Shown piece by piece: positions 40,115 to 48,989 of a stretch of DNA of 64,000 nt (its first letter is position 1; each line of letters opens with the position of its first letter). A model generated the notes under the pieces. That model was not told the DNA's origin. It was given only the letters and a program-made list of their open reading frames with translations, and did no database searches. This DNA comes from Burkholderia sp. NRF60-BP8 (GTDB lineage: Bacteria; Pseudomonadota; Gammaproteobacteria; Burkholderiales; Burkholderiaceae), in the NCBI RefSeq assembly GCF_001522585.2, contig NZ_CP013373.1, forward strand, positions 1,674,001 through 1,738,000. Direction: 5' to 3'. A program made the position numbers and the translations under genes.

Positions 40115-40203
40115 GCGTCCGTACCGGAGGAGGGAGGCGTGCGTCCCTTCCTCCTTCGTCTTTCCTCCCGTTTTCCTTCTCCCTGGACTCCCGGTAGCGC
40201 CGC

Positions 40204-42687
40204 GTGCGAATCAGACATTCCTTCCTTTGCGTCTCCGTGCTGGTCGTCGGCAGCCAGAGCCATGCGACGGAATTCAATTCGTCGTTCCTCGACATCGACG
40301 GAACGAGCAACGTCGACCTGTCGCAGTTCTCGCAGCCGGACTTCACGTTGCCCGGCGAGTACATGCTCGACGTGCAGGTCAACGACCTGTACCTCGGACT
40401 GCAGCCGATCGAATTCGTGACCGTCGATGCGACGGGCGCGGGCAAGCCGTGCCTGCGACCGGAGCTCGTCGCGCGGTTCGGCCTGAAGCCGTCGCTGGTC
40501 AAGGATCTGCCGCGTTTCCGGGGCGGTTGCGTCGACCTGGCTGCGATCGAAGGGGCGACCGTGCGTTACCTGAAAAGCGACGGGCGGCTCAAGATCACGA
40601 TTCCGCAGGCCGCGCTCGAATTCACCGATTCGACTTACCTGCCGCCGGACCACTGGTCCGAAGGGATTCCCGGCGCGATGCTCGACTATCGCGTGATCGC
40701 GAACACGAACCGCAACTTCGGTGCGGCCGGCGGGCAGACGAACGCGATCCAGGCCTACGGGACGGTCGGCGCGAACTGGGCGGCGTGGCGCTTGCGCGGC
40801 GACTACCAGGCGCAATCGAACGTGGGTAACACGGCGTACGCGGATCGCACGTTCCGCTTCAGCCGGCTTTACGCATTTCGCGCGCTGCCGTCGATCCAGT
40901 CGACGGTGACGTTCGGCGACGACTACCTGAGCTCGGACATTTTCGACACGTTCGCGCTGACGGGCGCGTCGATCCGCAGCGACGACCGCATGCTGCCGCC
41001 GTCGCTGCGCGGCTATGCGCCGCTGATCTCGGGCGTGGCGCGCACCAACGCGACCGTGACCGTGTCGCAGGCCGGCCGCGTGCTGTACGTGACGCGCGTG
41101 TCGCCGGGCGCGTTCGCGCTGCAGAACATCAACACGAGCGTGCAGGGCACGCTCGACGTCGCGGTCGAGGAAGAGGACGGCAGCGTGCAGCGCTTCCAGG
41201 TGACGACCGCCGCCGTGCCGTTCCTCGCGCGCACCGGACAGTTGCGCTACAAGGCCGCGGTCGGCAAGCCGCGCCTGTTCGGCGGCGCCGGCATCACGCC
41301 GTTCTTCGGTTTCGGCGAAATCGCGTACGGCCTGCCGTTCGACATCACCGCGTATGGCGGCTTCATCGCGGCGTCGGGCTACACGTCGGTCGCACTCGGC
41401 GTCGGCCGCGATTTCGGCGCCTTCGGCGCGGTGTCGGCCGACGTCACGCACGCGCGGGCGCGCCTGTGGTGGAGCGGCGCGACACGCAACGGCAACTCGT
41501 ATCGCATCAACTATTCGAAGCACTTCGACGGGCTCGATGCCGACGTGCGCTTCTTCGGCTACCGCTTCTCCGAGCGCGAGTACACCAACTTCGCGCAATT
41601 CTCCGGCGATCCGACGTCGTACGGCCTCGCCAACAGCAAGCAGCGCTATTCGGCGACGATGTCGAAGCGCTTCGGCAATACGTCGACCTATTTCTCGTAC
41701 GACCAGACGACCTACTGGGCGCGTGCGTCCGAGCAGCGGGTCGGCCTGACGCTCACGCGTGCGTTCTCGATCGGCACGCTGCGCAACCTGAACGTCAGCG
41801 TGTCGGCATTCCGCACGCAGAGCGCGGGCGCGAGCGGCAACCAGTTCTCGGTCACCGCGACGCTGCCGATCGGCGGCAACCACACCGTCACGTCGAACCT
41901 GACGACGGGCAGCGGCAGCACCAGCGTGAACGCCGGCTACATCTACGACGACCCGGCCGGCCGCACGTACCAGGTCAATGCGGGCGCGACCGACGGCCGC
42001 GCGTCGGCGAACGCGAGCTTCCGCCAGCGCACGTCGGCGTACCAGCTCACCGCGCAGGCGTCGACGCTCGCCAACGCGTATGCGGCCGCGTCGCTCGAAG
42101 TCGACGGCTCGTTCGTCGCGACGCAGTACGGCGTGTCCGCGCACGCGAACGGCAATGCGGGCGATACGCGGCTGCTGGTGTCGACCGACGGCGTGCCCGA
42201 CGTGCCGCTGTCCGGCACGCTCACGCATACCGACTCGCGCGGCTACGCGGTGCTTGACGGCATCTCGCCGTACAACGTGTACGACGCGACCGTCAACGTC
42301 GAGAAGCTGCCGCTCGAAGTGCAGGTCACGAACCCGATCCAGCGCATGGTGCTGACCGACGGCGCGATCGGCTTCGTGAAATTTTCCGCGGCGCGCGGCA
42401 GCAACCTGTACCTGACGCTGACCGACGCGGCCGGCAAGCCGCTGCCGTTCGGTGCGTCGGTGCAGGACGCGGCGAACGGCAAGGAACTCGGCATCGTGGG
42501 CGAAGGCGGCGCGGCGTTCCTGACCCAGGTTCAGCCGAAATCCACGCTGGCGGTGCGGGCGGGCGAACGGACGCTCTGCACGATCGACGCACTGCCGAAT
42601 TCACTCCAACTCGAAGGCACGCCGATTCCGCTGACGTGCCGGACACCCGGCGAGCCGCATGCGGCGGCCGCACGGGTCGAACGATGA
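40204..42687 (+). CDS. Fimbrial outer-membrane usher
   Basis: Predicted 827 residues from a GTG start, with a signal peptide ending near HA (residue ~21). The N-terminal domain starts EFNSSFLDIDGTSNVDLSQF, which recruits chaperone-subunit pairs; a beta-barrel, plug and C-terminal domains follow in the PapC/FimD order. Length is normal for ushers. It translocates and orders pilins across the outer membrane. The GTG has only a weak ribosome-binding site. The stop overlaps the chaperone ATG. Confidence 0.93.
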   Translation: MRIRHSFLCVSVLVVGSQSHATEFNSSFLDIDGTSNVDLSQFSQPDFTLPGEYMLDVQVNDLYLGLQPIEFVTVDATGAGKPCLRPELVARFGLKPSLVKDLPRFRGGCVDLAAIEGATVRYLKSDGRLKITIPQAALEFTDSTYLPPDHWSEGIPGAMLDYRVIANTNRNFGAAGGQTNAIQAYGTVGANWAAWRLRGDYQAQSNVGNTAYADRTFRFSRLYAFRALPSIQSTVTFGDDYLSSDIFDTFALTGASIRSDDRMLPPSLRGYAPLISGVARTNATVTVSQAGRVLYVTRVSPGAFALQNINTSVQGTLDVAVEEEDGSVQRFQVTTAAVPFLARTGQLRYKAAVGKPRLFGGAGITPFFGFGEIAYGLPFDITAYGGFIAASGYTSVALGVGRDFGAFGAVSADVTHARARLWWSGATRNGNSYRINYSKHFDGLDADVRFFGYRFSEREYTNFAQFSGDPTSYGLANSKQRYSATMSKRFGNTSTYFSYDQTTYWARASEQRVGLTLTRAFSIGTLRNLNVSVSAFRTQSAGASGNQFSVTATLPIGGNHTVTSNLTTGSGSTSVNAGYIYDDPAGRTYQVNAGATDGRASANASFRQRTSAYQLTAQASTLANAYAAASLEVDGSFVATQYGVSAHANGNAGDTRLLVSTDGVPDVPLSGTLTHTDSRGYAVLDGISPYNVYDATVNVEKLPLEVQVTNPIQRMVLTDGAIGFVKFSAARGSNLYLTLTDAAGKPLPFGASVQDAANGKELGIVGEGGAAFLTQVQPKSTLAVRAGERTLCTIDALPNSLQLEGTPIPLTCRTPGEPHAAAARVER

Positions 42688-43451
42688 TTTCCATGGATCT
42701 AGCGATGAAGAACGTTTTCTCCCTTGCTTTCCCGCGGCGCGCGCTGTGCGCGTTCGCGGCCGTCGGTGCGGTGCTGGCAGGCGCCGCGCATGCGGCGATC
42801 GTGCCCGACCGCACGCGCGTGATCTTCAACGAAGGCGAGCAGGCCGCGATCGTGACGATCGCCAACAAGAGCACGACGTATCCGTATCTCGTGCAGTCGT
42901 GGCTCGAGGATGCGAAGGGCAACAAGATCACGTCGCCGCTGATGGTCGTGCCGCCGCTGCAGCGGGTGGAGGCGAACGAGCGCAACGTGCTGCGGATCGC
43001 GAAGCTGCCCGGCGCGCAGTTGCCCGCCGATCGCGAAACGGTGTTCTACCTGAACATCCGCGAAGTGCCGCCGAAGACCGACACGCCGAACACGCTGCAG
43101 ATCGCGCTGCATACGCAGATGAAGCTGTTCTACCGGCCGAAGGCCGTGCAGCCCGCCCGCGACGAGGACTGGACGCTGCCGATGACGCTGCGGGTGGATG
43201 CGGCCGCGCACAAGCTGGTGTTCGACAATCCGACGCCGTACCACGTGACGGTGGTCGACGTGAGCGCGGGCGCGCAAAAAACGCCGGTGCCGATCGAGCC
43301 GACGATGGTGAGCCCGATGAGCACGGCCGACGTGCCGTTCAAGGCGGCGACGCCGTCGACGCTGTTCGTCACGCATATCGACGATTACGGCGGCCAGGTG
43401 GCGGTCGAGTATGCGTGCGAGGCCGGTGTGTGCAAGAGCGTGAAGAAATGA
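42684..43451 (+). CDS. Periplasmic fimbrial chaperone
   Basis: Predicted 255 residues with a signal peptide cleaved after Ala37 (AAHA) if translation starts at the ATG overlapping the usher stop; an internal ATG at 42705 gives a shorter signal. The PapD fold is clear: TRVIFNEGEQAAIVTIANKS, YLVQSWLED and FYLNIREVPPK, which holds the subunit-binding strand region. It caps pilins in the periplasm before delivery to the usher. The stop overlaps the adhesin ATG. Confidence 0.93.
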   Translation: MISMDLAMKNVFSLAFPRRALCAFAAVGAVLAGAAHAAIVPDRTRVIFNEGEQAAIVTIANKSTTYPYLVQSWLEDAKGNKITSPLMVVPPLQRVEANERNVLRIAKLPGAQLPADRETVFYLNIREVPPKTDTPNTLQIALHTQMKLFYRPKAVQPARDEDWTLPMTLRVDAAAHKLVFDNPTPYHVTVVDVSAGAQKTPVPIEPTMVSPMSTADVPFKAATPSTLFVTHIDDYGGQVAVEYACEAGVCKSVKK

Positions 43452-44476
43452 GCGGGGGCGCTCGAAGCGGGGCGGCGACGCGAACGCCCGGGTGGCTCCG
43501 GTGGTGGGTGCTCGCGCTGTTCGTCGCGCTTGCGCAGCCGGCGTGGGCGTTGAAATGCGTCGCGAACGGCAGCGGCATGTCGCTGACCGAATCGATCGGC
43601 AACGTCGCGTCGTATCCGACCGACGCGCCGGACGGCTACGTGATCTGGGTTTCTCCGCCGCGCACGACGACCGGCTATTGCTACAAGGATATTCCCAGGC
43701 TGCAGAACTTCCCCGAGCAGGTTTACTTCTACGCGAATCCGGCGATGCAGAATCCGGCTGCATGGGGGCTCGAAGTCGGCATTCGCTACGGTGGCGAAGA
43801 CCATTACGGGCGCGGCAACCTGCAGGGCGATCGCATCGATACGGGCAGCTCCGTCGGTGTGTGCCATTTGAGCGATTGGGAGGTCGGGCAAGGGCGGTGC
43901 CCCAAGGTGCCGATCAGCATCACGTATCAGATCGTCGTGCGCAAGCGCGGAACGTGGGTGACGCCGCCGTCGGACGTCTACGCGGTGTTCCAGTTCGACG
44001 GCGAGCGCGGGCTGAACAGCAACGGGAGCTTCCGTTACTACCTGAGCGGATTGCAAAAGCTCAAGCCGACGCCATGCACGGTCGACGTGCTGGTGACGCC
44101 CGAGCCGGGCATCGTCAATTTCGGGCAGGTGCAGACGTCCGGCAACGGCTTCCTGCCGGCCGTGCCGCGCCGGCGGTTTTCGCTGTCGCTGACGAAGAAA
44201 TGCAGCATCCCGGTGCGCGTCGACGGTTACTTCGAAGCGACGAAAGGCATCGTGCAGAACGGCTTGCTGGTGCCTGACAGCAAGAGCAACTTCGGCATCG
44301 GCCTCGAGGACAGCCAGGGCAAGGCGATCGAGTTCAACAAGCAGTTCACGCTCACGCAGTTTCCGGCCAACGTCACGAATCAGAGCGTGTTGCTCGATGC
44401 GGTGCTCAAGTCGTTCGGACCACCGAAGATCGGGCCGTTCGATGCGGCCGCAACGATCCGGATTTTCCTGTATTGA
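43448..44476 (+). CDS. Probable fimbrial tip adhesin
   Basis: Predicted 342 residues, two-domain like FimH-type tips. A signal peptide ends near PAWA (residue ~34). A Cys-containing N-terminal domain (LKCVANGSGM to about 200) is followed by a pilin domain starting CTVDVLVTPEPGIVNFGQV and ending AAATIRIFLY, the donor-strand end pattern. The N-terminal domain would bind a receptor I cannot name. It is last in the operon and has the size of a tip adhesin, not of a minor shaft subunit. Confidence 0.8.
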   Translation: MSGGARSGAATRTPGWLRWWVLALFVALAQPAWALKCVANGSGMSLTESIGNVASYPTDAPDGYVIWVSPPRTTTGYCYKDIPRLQNFPEQVYFYANPAMQNPAAWGLEVGIRYGGEDHYGRGNLQGDRIDTGSSVGVCHLSDWEVGQGRCPKVPISITYQIVVRKRGTWVTPPSDVYAVFQFDGERGLNSNGSFRYYLSGLQKLKPTPCTVDVLVTPEPGIVNFGQVQTSGNGFLPAVPRRRFSLSLTKKCSIPVRVDGYFEATKGIVQNGLLVPDSKSNFGIGLEDSQGKAIEFNKQFTLTQFPANVTNQSVLLDAVLKSFGPPKIGPFDAAATIRIFLY

Positions 44477-44588
44477 GCGTTGTGCGGCGTCGATCCATTG
44501 ACCGGGATCGGCGTGACCCGAGCGAATGCGCGCGGCCCGTCGCCGGGGCAACGCCCGGCAGCACGAACAGCCGGGCCGTGTCGCGACC

Positions 44589-45263
44589 CTACGAAGCCGT
44601 TGTTCGAGCAACCTCATCCAGCGACGGCTTCGCACCGGCCCGGTGCCGGACGACCACCTCACCCAGCCGTTCGAACCGGTACACGAAGGCCGGCGGAAAA
44701 TTCATCCACGCGACTCCGACCCGCACGGCGCGAACGCGCATGGCTTCCAGATGGCGCGCGGGAATCGGGCAGCGCGGCACATAGGTGAACTGATGGAACG
44801 CGCCACCGGCAGCCAGATGGCGCGCAAATGCGCACTGCACGATCGCGACGGCTTGTTCGACCGGCATCGCGACGAGCGGCAACCCGCTCACGATCGCGTG
44901 CGCGCGCTGCCCGCCGAAGAAGTCGCCGGTCGTCCCGAGCTCGGCCGCATCCATCTGCATCACCCGCAACGCCGGAAATTGACGCCGCAGCGCGTTCGCG
45001 AACGCGTGATCGGCTTCCACCAACACCAGCCGCTCGCTCGCGACGCCGCGTGCGAGCAGCGCGCGCGTGAACACGCCGGTGCCGGCGCCGAGTTCGATCA
45101 CGGACGCGCCGTCGCACGGCACCTGTGCGGTGATCAACGCGGCGAGCGCCGGACCGGACGGCGCGAGTGCGCCGACCCGGCGCGGATTGCGCCACCAGCT
45201 ACGCAGAAACAGCATCCATTCGGGGATTCGCATCGACAGGCTCCTGGAGGGTCGATCGGTCAA
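44589..45263 (-). CDS. SAM-dependent methyltransferase, PmtA-like
   Basis: Predicted 224 residues. The SAM-binding motif I is VIELGAGTGVFTRALL (around residues 55-70), followed by an acidic motif II (LVLVEADHAFANALRR). The pattern RVGALAPSGPALAALI before it and IVSGLPLVAMP after it are typical of small phospholipid N-methyltransferase-like proteins, though the true substrate is unproven. An ATG at 45233 would shorten it by 10 residues. It lies 12 bases after a DedA-type gene on the same strand, so both may act on membrane lipids. Confidence 0.75.
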   Translation of the reverse strand: MTDRPSRSLSMRIPEWMLFLRSWWRNPRRVGALAPSGPALAALITAQVPCDGASVIELGAGTGVFTRALLARGVASERLVLVEADHAFANALRRQFPALRVMQMDAAELGTTGDFFGGQRAHAIVSGLPLVAMPVEQAVAIVQCAFARHLAAGGAFHQFTYVPRCPIPARHLEAMRVRAVRVGVAWMNFPPAFVYRFERLGEVVVRHRAGAKPSLDEVARTTAS

Positions 45264-45275
45264 TGACAGGCGCGG

Positions 45276-45803
45276 CTAGGCGACCGCTTGCGCGGCGAGA
45301 TAGCCGGCCGTGATGAACAGCGTGTTCCATAGCGCAATGCCGGCCGCGGCGCCGGACGCGAAACGCGTGAAGCTCGTTTCCAGCAATCCGGCGAGCGCCG
45401 GCGCGACGAGCCGGACGAATGGCACCAGTTGCGACCACAGGGCGAGCCGCGTGGGCCGCGCGCGGATGTTTTCGATCAGTGCGTCGATTCTGGCGGGCTG
45501 CAGCCGGCCCAGCGGCGCGAGGCGGCGCAGCAGGGTCAGCACGCTGTCTTCCGGCCACAGATTGCCGAGCGCGTAATGAAAGAGGCAGCCGGCGAAACTG
45601 CCGAGCACCGTGACGACGATCGCTTCCGGCAAGGTCCACGCGCCTTGCGCACCGGCGATGCCGATCATCGCGAGCAGCACGTGCGACGGCAGCACGGGAA
45701 TCAGTCGTTCGATCAGCGACAGCCCGGCGAGGCAGACGATGCTGTTGGCGCTGGCAAGGCTCAGCGCGAGGCCGAACGGGACGAGCGTGGCGAACTGGTT
45801 CAT
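45276..45803 (-). CDS. DedA-family membrane protein (SNARE-associated type)
   Basis: Predicted 175 residues with about four membrane segments. It has the DedA features LPSHVLLAMIG and FAGCLFHYALGNLW plus a central FVRLVAPALAG, close to the family F/Y-x-R-x3-P-x3-G pattern. DedA proteins are undecaprenyl-phosphate or phospholipid flippases or scramblases that affect polymyxin resistance in Burkholderia. The start at 45803 (MNQFATLV) is chosen because further upstream the frame runs into a 9-bp tandem repeat. It is followed closely by a methyltransferase gene. Confidence 0.8.
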   Translation of the reverse strand: MNQFATLVPFGLALSLASANSIVCLAGLSLIERLIPVLPSHVLLAMIGIAGAQGAWTLPEAIVVTVLGSFAGCLFHYALGNLWPEDSVLTLLRRLAPLGRLQPARIDALIENIRARPTRLALWSQLVPFVRLVAPALAGLLETSFTRFASGAAAGIALWNTLFITAGYLAAQAVA

Positions 45804-45830
45804 CGCGCGGCTCCCGTGCGACCCGTGCAC

Positions 45831-45902
45831 GACGAGCACGACGAAGACGACGAACACAACGAACACAACGAACACAACGGACACGACGGACACGACGGAC
45901 AC
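45831..45902. repeat. Eight-copy 9-bp tandem repeat
   Basis: Eight units with consensus (G/A)ACG(A/G)ACAC and few differences. On the minus strand, in frame with the DedA-type gene, it would read Val-Val-Phe/Ser repeats, so an extended start would add a hydrophobic stretch. Since 9 is a multiple of 3, copy-number change would not shift the frame. Confidence 0.85.
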
Positions 45903-46087
45903 GACGCGTGCGGCCTTCCATGCCAGAATGGCGCGCACCGGCCCGGCGCGAAGGTGGCGCGCCGCGCCGTCTTGCATCGCAGCAACGAAATCGAAGAACG
46001 GAACACGGTCATGGCGGGCCTCTCTGGAAAGCGCCGGATGCATTGCGCCGGCAATGCGGCGATCGATGCGCATCGTGGCCCCTCGGC

Positions 46088-46104
46088 TTTAAGAAGTTTT
46101 TAAT
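46088..46104 (+). promoter_or_regulatory. PmrA/BasR-type binding box
   Basis: TTTAAG-AAGTT-TTTAAT fully matches the YTTAAK-N5-YTTAAK direct-repeat consensus known from enteric PmrA. It ends 46 bases before the response-regulator start, placing it at or near the promoter, so autoregulation is likely. Confidence 0.7.
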
Positions 46105-46150
46105 CGCGGTCCGTCAGGCTGGCGACCTCGCCAATCGAGGAGCGATATCG

Positions 46151-46816
46151 ATGCATATCCTGCTGGTGGAAGACGATGCGATGCTGGCCGACGCCGTGCG
46201 GGCCGGCCTCGCGCAGAACGGCTGGCGCGCGGACTGGTCGGCCGACGTGCCGGCGGCGCGGCTCGCGCTCGTCGGGCACGACTACGACGCGGTGCTGCTC
46301 GACCTGCAACTGCCGGGCGCGTCCGGTTTCACGCTGCTGGCCGCGATGCGGGCGAACTACGATGCGACACCGGTGCTGATCGTGACCGCGCGCGATCAGT
46401 TGAGCGACCGTATTCGCGGCCTCGACGCCGGCGCCGACGACTATCTCGTGAAGCCGTTCCAGCTGGACGAGCTGTATGCGCGGCTTCGGGCGCTGACGCG
46501 CCGCAGCCAGGGGCGCGTGTCGGAGCGGCTGGTCTGCCGCGATGTCCATGTCGATCCGGCGCGCCGGGAAGTCACGCGCGCCGGCGAACCGGTCGCGTTG
46601 AGCATCCACGAATACCGGACGCTGCTCGCGCTGATGGAGCGGCAAGGGCGAGTCGTCACGCGGGCGCAGCTCGAGGAGCGCGTGTACGGCAACGACGGCG
46701 CAATCGAAAGCAACACGATCGCGGTGTACATCCATCAATTGCGGCGCAAGCTCGGCGACGAGCTGATCGTGACGGTGCACGGCTTCGGCTATCGCGTCGG
46801 GGAGGGCACGGCATGA
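46151..46816 (+). CDS. OmpR-type response regulator, QseB/PmrA-like
   Basis: Predicted 221 residues. The receiver domain has the acidic pocket EDD (8-10), phospho-acceptor Asp51 (AVLLDLQLPG) and conserved Lys in DDYLVKPFQ. A winged-helix DNA-binding domain follows (LEERVYGNDGAIESNTIAVY, HQLRRKLG). The pattern is of the QseB/PmrA branch. It is probably phosphorylated by the kinase encoded next and probably binds the box just upstream. Target genes beyond itself are unknown. Confidence 0.9.
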   Translation: MHILLVEDDAMLADAVRAGLAQNGWRADWSADVPAARLALVGHDYDAVLLDLQLPGASGFTLLAAMRANYDATPVLIVTARDQLSDRIRGLDAGADDYLVKPFQLDELYARLRALTRRSQGRVSERLVCRDVHVDPARREVTRAGEPVALSIHEYRTLLALMERQGRVVTRAQLEERVYGNDGAIESNTIAVYIHQLRRKLGDELIVTVHGFGYRVGEGTA

Positions 46817-48192
46817 GGTCGCTGCGCGTACGCCTGCTCGCGACCGTGATGGCGACGGTCGTCGTGTTCTGGGCCGGCTGGGGCGCGTTTCTCGGCATCG
46901 GCCTGTGGCGCGAACAGCGCGGCTGGCGCGACGGCTTGCTCGAGGGCGCCGCGCAACTGCTGCTGTTGTCGTTGCCCGATACGATCGATCGTCTGCCCGA
47001 AGTGCGCACGCAGGCGGTGTTGCCGAAAACGGCGTACGGCAAATACGACGTCGCGTTCCAGATCTGGGTCGACGGCCGCAATGTCATGCACAGCGCGGAT
47101 GCGCCGGGGCCGGCGCTCAAGGCCGACATGCGCGACGGATACGGCGTGAGCGCCGGACGCGGTCTCGCGCACGACGAGACCTGGCGGGTTTACTCGCTCG
47201 CGGATCCGGCCGGCCGGATTCACGTGCAAACCGGCGGGCCGGCCACGACCTGGCAGGAGAAGGCCAGCAATGCGGTGCAGCTCGGCCTGTTCAATACGGC
47301 GGTGATGCTCGCGATGCTGGGCGTGGCGATCTGGTGGGGGATCCGCTGGTCGTTCGGGCCGGTGCGCGAGGTTCAGCGGGCGATCCAGCACAAGGCCGCG
47401 TTCGATTTTTCGCCGTTGCCGTTGACGATGCTGCCACGCGAACTCCGGCCGCTCGTCGAATCGTTCAATCGGCTGCTCGCGCGGCTGAGCCAGGCCGTCG
47501 ATACCGAGCGCCGTTTCATCGGCGATGCGGCGCACGAATTGCGCATTCCGCTGGCAGCGTTGTCGGCGCAGGCGGAAGTGGCATTGCGGGCGGACGATCC
47601 GACGGACAAGGACGCCGCGCTGCGCCGGCTGGCAACGGGCGTCGAGCGCAGCGCGCGGCTGTCGGCGCAATTGCTCGAGCTGGCGCGGCTGGATGCCGGC
47701 TCGCGTGCGGAGCAGCATGGGCCGGTCGACCTGGCACGGCTGGTTGCGTTGATCGCGAGCGACTTCGATGCGGTCGCGCATGCGCGCGGGCAGACAGTGC
47801 GGGTGGCGGTCGAGCCGGTATGCGTGTGGGGCGACCTGGACGAAATCGCGATCGCGGTGCGCAACCTGATCGACAACGCGCTGCGTTACGGCCGCGAAGG
47901 CGGACGGGTCGAGATCGCATGCGATGGCGTTGCGGATGCAGGGCGGGTCGGATTGCGTATCGCGGACGACGGGCCGGGCGTGCCGATCGATCAACGCGGG
48001 CGAATCTTCGAACGCTTCTACCGGGTGCCGGGCACCGCGCAGCCGGGAAGCGGCATCGGCCTGTCGCTGGTCGCGCGCATCGCCGAGTCTCATGGCGGGG
48101 CGGTCGACGTGACGTCCGGTATCGACGGGCACGGGCTCGCGGTGATCCTGTCGTTTCCGATCTGGCTCGCGCCGGAGCGGTGGCAGCGCTAG
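46813..48192 (+). CDS. Sensor histidine kinase, QseC/PmrB-like
   Basis: Predicted 459 residues. Two membrane segments (about 10-35 and 150-180) flank a ~115-residue periplasmic sensor, then a short linker, a dimerization helix with the phosphorylated His241 in GDAAHELRIPLAAL, and an ATPase domain with NLIDNALRYG, DDGPGVP and GSGIGLSLVA boxes. It senses an unknown periplasmic signal, possibly metal ions or cationic peptides by family analogy. The ATG overlaps the regulator stop. Confidence 0.9.
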   Translation: MRSLRVRLLATVMATVVVFWAGWGAFLGIGLWREQRGWRDGLLEGAAQLLLLSLPDTIDRLPEVRTQAVLPKTAYGKYDVAFQIWVDGRNVMHSADAPGPALKADMRDGYGVSAGRGLAHDETWRVYSLADPAGRIHVQTGGPATTWQEKASNAVQLGLFNTAVMLAMLGVAIWWGIRWSFGPVREVQRAIQHKAAFDFSPLPLTMLPRELRPLVESFNRLLARLSQAVDTERRFIGDAAHELRIPLAALSAQAEVALRADDPTDKDAALRRLATGVERSARLSAQLLELARLDAGSRAEQHGPVDLARLVALIASDFDAVAHARGQTVRVAVEPVCVWGDLDEIAIAVRNLIDNALRYGREGGRVEIACDGVADAGRVGLRIADDGPGVPIDQRGRIFERFYRVPGTAQPGSGIGLSLVARIAESHGGAVDVTSGIDGHGLAVILSFPIWLAPERWQR

Positions 48193-48266
48193 CGTGGACG
48201 CCGCGTCGCGTCGAAACGAAAAAAAGCGCCGGCAAGCGGCGCTTTCTCGCATCGGCTACGCGACGC

Positions 48267-48404
48267 TCAACGCACCCAGCGGCACACCTTGTGATGGTGA
48301 TGCTCGAAGTGACACACGCGGTGCGGATGCGCTTCGGCGATGGCCGGCACGAGCACGGCGGCGGCCACGGCGGCGGCGGTGAGGGTTTTCAGTAGCGTCT
48401 TCAT
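48267..48404 (-). CDS. Tiny secreted His-rich protein (HHHH motif)
   Basis: A 45-residue reading frame starting MKTLLKTLTAAAVAAAVLVP, an apparent signal peptide ending near IAEA, leaving a mature peptide of about 20 residues: HPHRVCHFEHHHHKVCRWVR. It has two Cys and six His, so metal binding is plausible. Codon use is like its neighbours. It converges on the sensor kinase gene. It is short and easy to miss, but the signal peptide and His/Cys pattern support it. Confidence 0.6.
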   Translation of the reverse strand: MKTLLKTLTAAAVAAAVLVPAIAEAHPHRVCHFEHHHHKVCRWVR

Positions 48405-48447
48405 GTCGAGGTCCTGTCGTTGAATGAATCAAGAGTGCGCAGCGGCA

Positions 48448-48696
48448 TCACCACTGCGGCCGCTGATCGTCGCGACGGTCGTCACGGCGGTCATCCCGGC
48501 GATCGCGGTCGTCGCGCGGGCCGGGGGGATGCCGGGCTTCCCAGTCGCGGCGCTCCCAGTAGCGATTTCCGTCCCAGTAACGATCGCCATGCCAGCCGAT
48601 CGTGACTTCGACAGGGCCAGGGTAGGCGACGCACCCGGCGAGCATCACGCTCGAGAGCGTGCCCACCATGACTGCGGATAACACGATGGATTTCAT
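48448..48696 (-). CDS. Small lipoprotein with Asp/Arg repeat tail
   Basis: Predicted 82 residues. The signal ends in the lipobox VMLAGC with acylated Cys22. A short WHGDRYWDGNRYWERRDW stretch is followed by an Asp/Arg repeat tail (DDRDRRDDRRDD). The start has a good GGGAGA ribosome-binding site; a longer opening to 48909 runs through the orbS leader and is rejected. It is likely an outer-membrane surface protein; the function is unknown. It is divergent from orbS and close to the HHHH-motif gene on the same strand. Confidence 0.7.
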   Translation of the reverse strand: MKSIVLSAVMVGTLSSVMLAGCVAYPGPVEVTIGWHGDRYWDGNRYWERRDWEARHPPGPRDDRDRRDDRRDDRRDDQRPQW

Positions 48697-48930
48697 GTCG
48701 TTCTCCCTTGGTAACGGCAAGTGGATCGTACGAGCCCCCAAAATTTCACGTGGTAAGAAGTTGCTACCGCCGATGACACGTGCAGGCGTTTCGTCAGGAA
48801 CGTGAAAGCATGCGTGCGCGGCGTGCGGGCCGTCCGCGCAGCGCGGATGCGCACCCGTGCGCGCCGACGACGATTCCACCCATTGTTCAGACAAATCCTG
48901 ACGACCCAAAGGGTCATCACGTAATCGGAT

Positions 48931-48958
48931 TGAGAATGATTTGCGTTTACGTTAAATT
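48931..48958 (+). promoter_or_regulatory. orbS promoter with Fur-type box
   Basis: TTGAGA (48931-48936) and TTAAAT (48953-48958) are 16 bp apart and make a plausible sigma-70 promoter. The Fur-like stretch TTGAGAATGATTTGCGTTT (48931-48949) lies on it; its left half TGAGAAT matches the TGATAAT Fur half-site in 6 of 7 positions, the right half only in part. Published work on ornibactin shows Fur control of orbS, which fits. Confidence 0.65.
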
Positions 48959-48989
48959 TCCTTATCTCGGAATTTGACGGAGCAGATCG

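Larger units (their letters stand above)
45804..46150. other. Divergent intergenic region between dedA-type and response-regulator genes
   Basis: About 350 bases with an eight-unit 9-bp tandem repeat (45831-45902) and a full PmrA-type box (46088-46104). No separate gene is supported. Confidence 0.6.

Noticed and set aside
45804..46073. N-terminal extension of the DedA-type gene through the tandem repeat
   Set aside because: The family start fits 45803, and the extension would be mostly repeat-coded Val; kept only as a finding.
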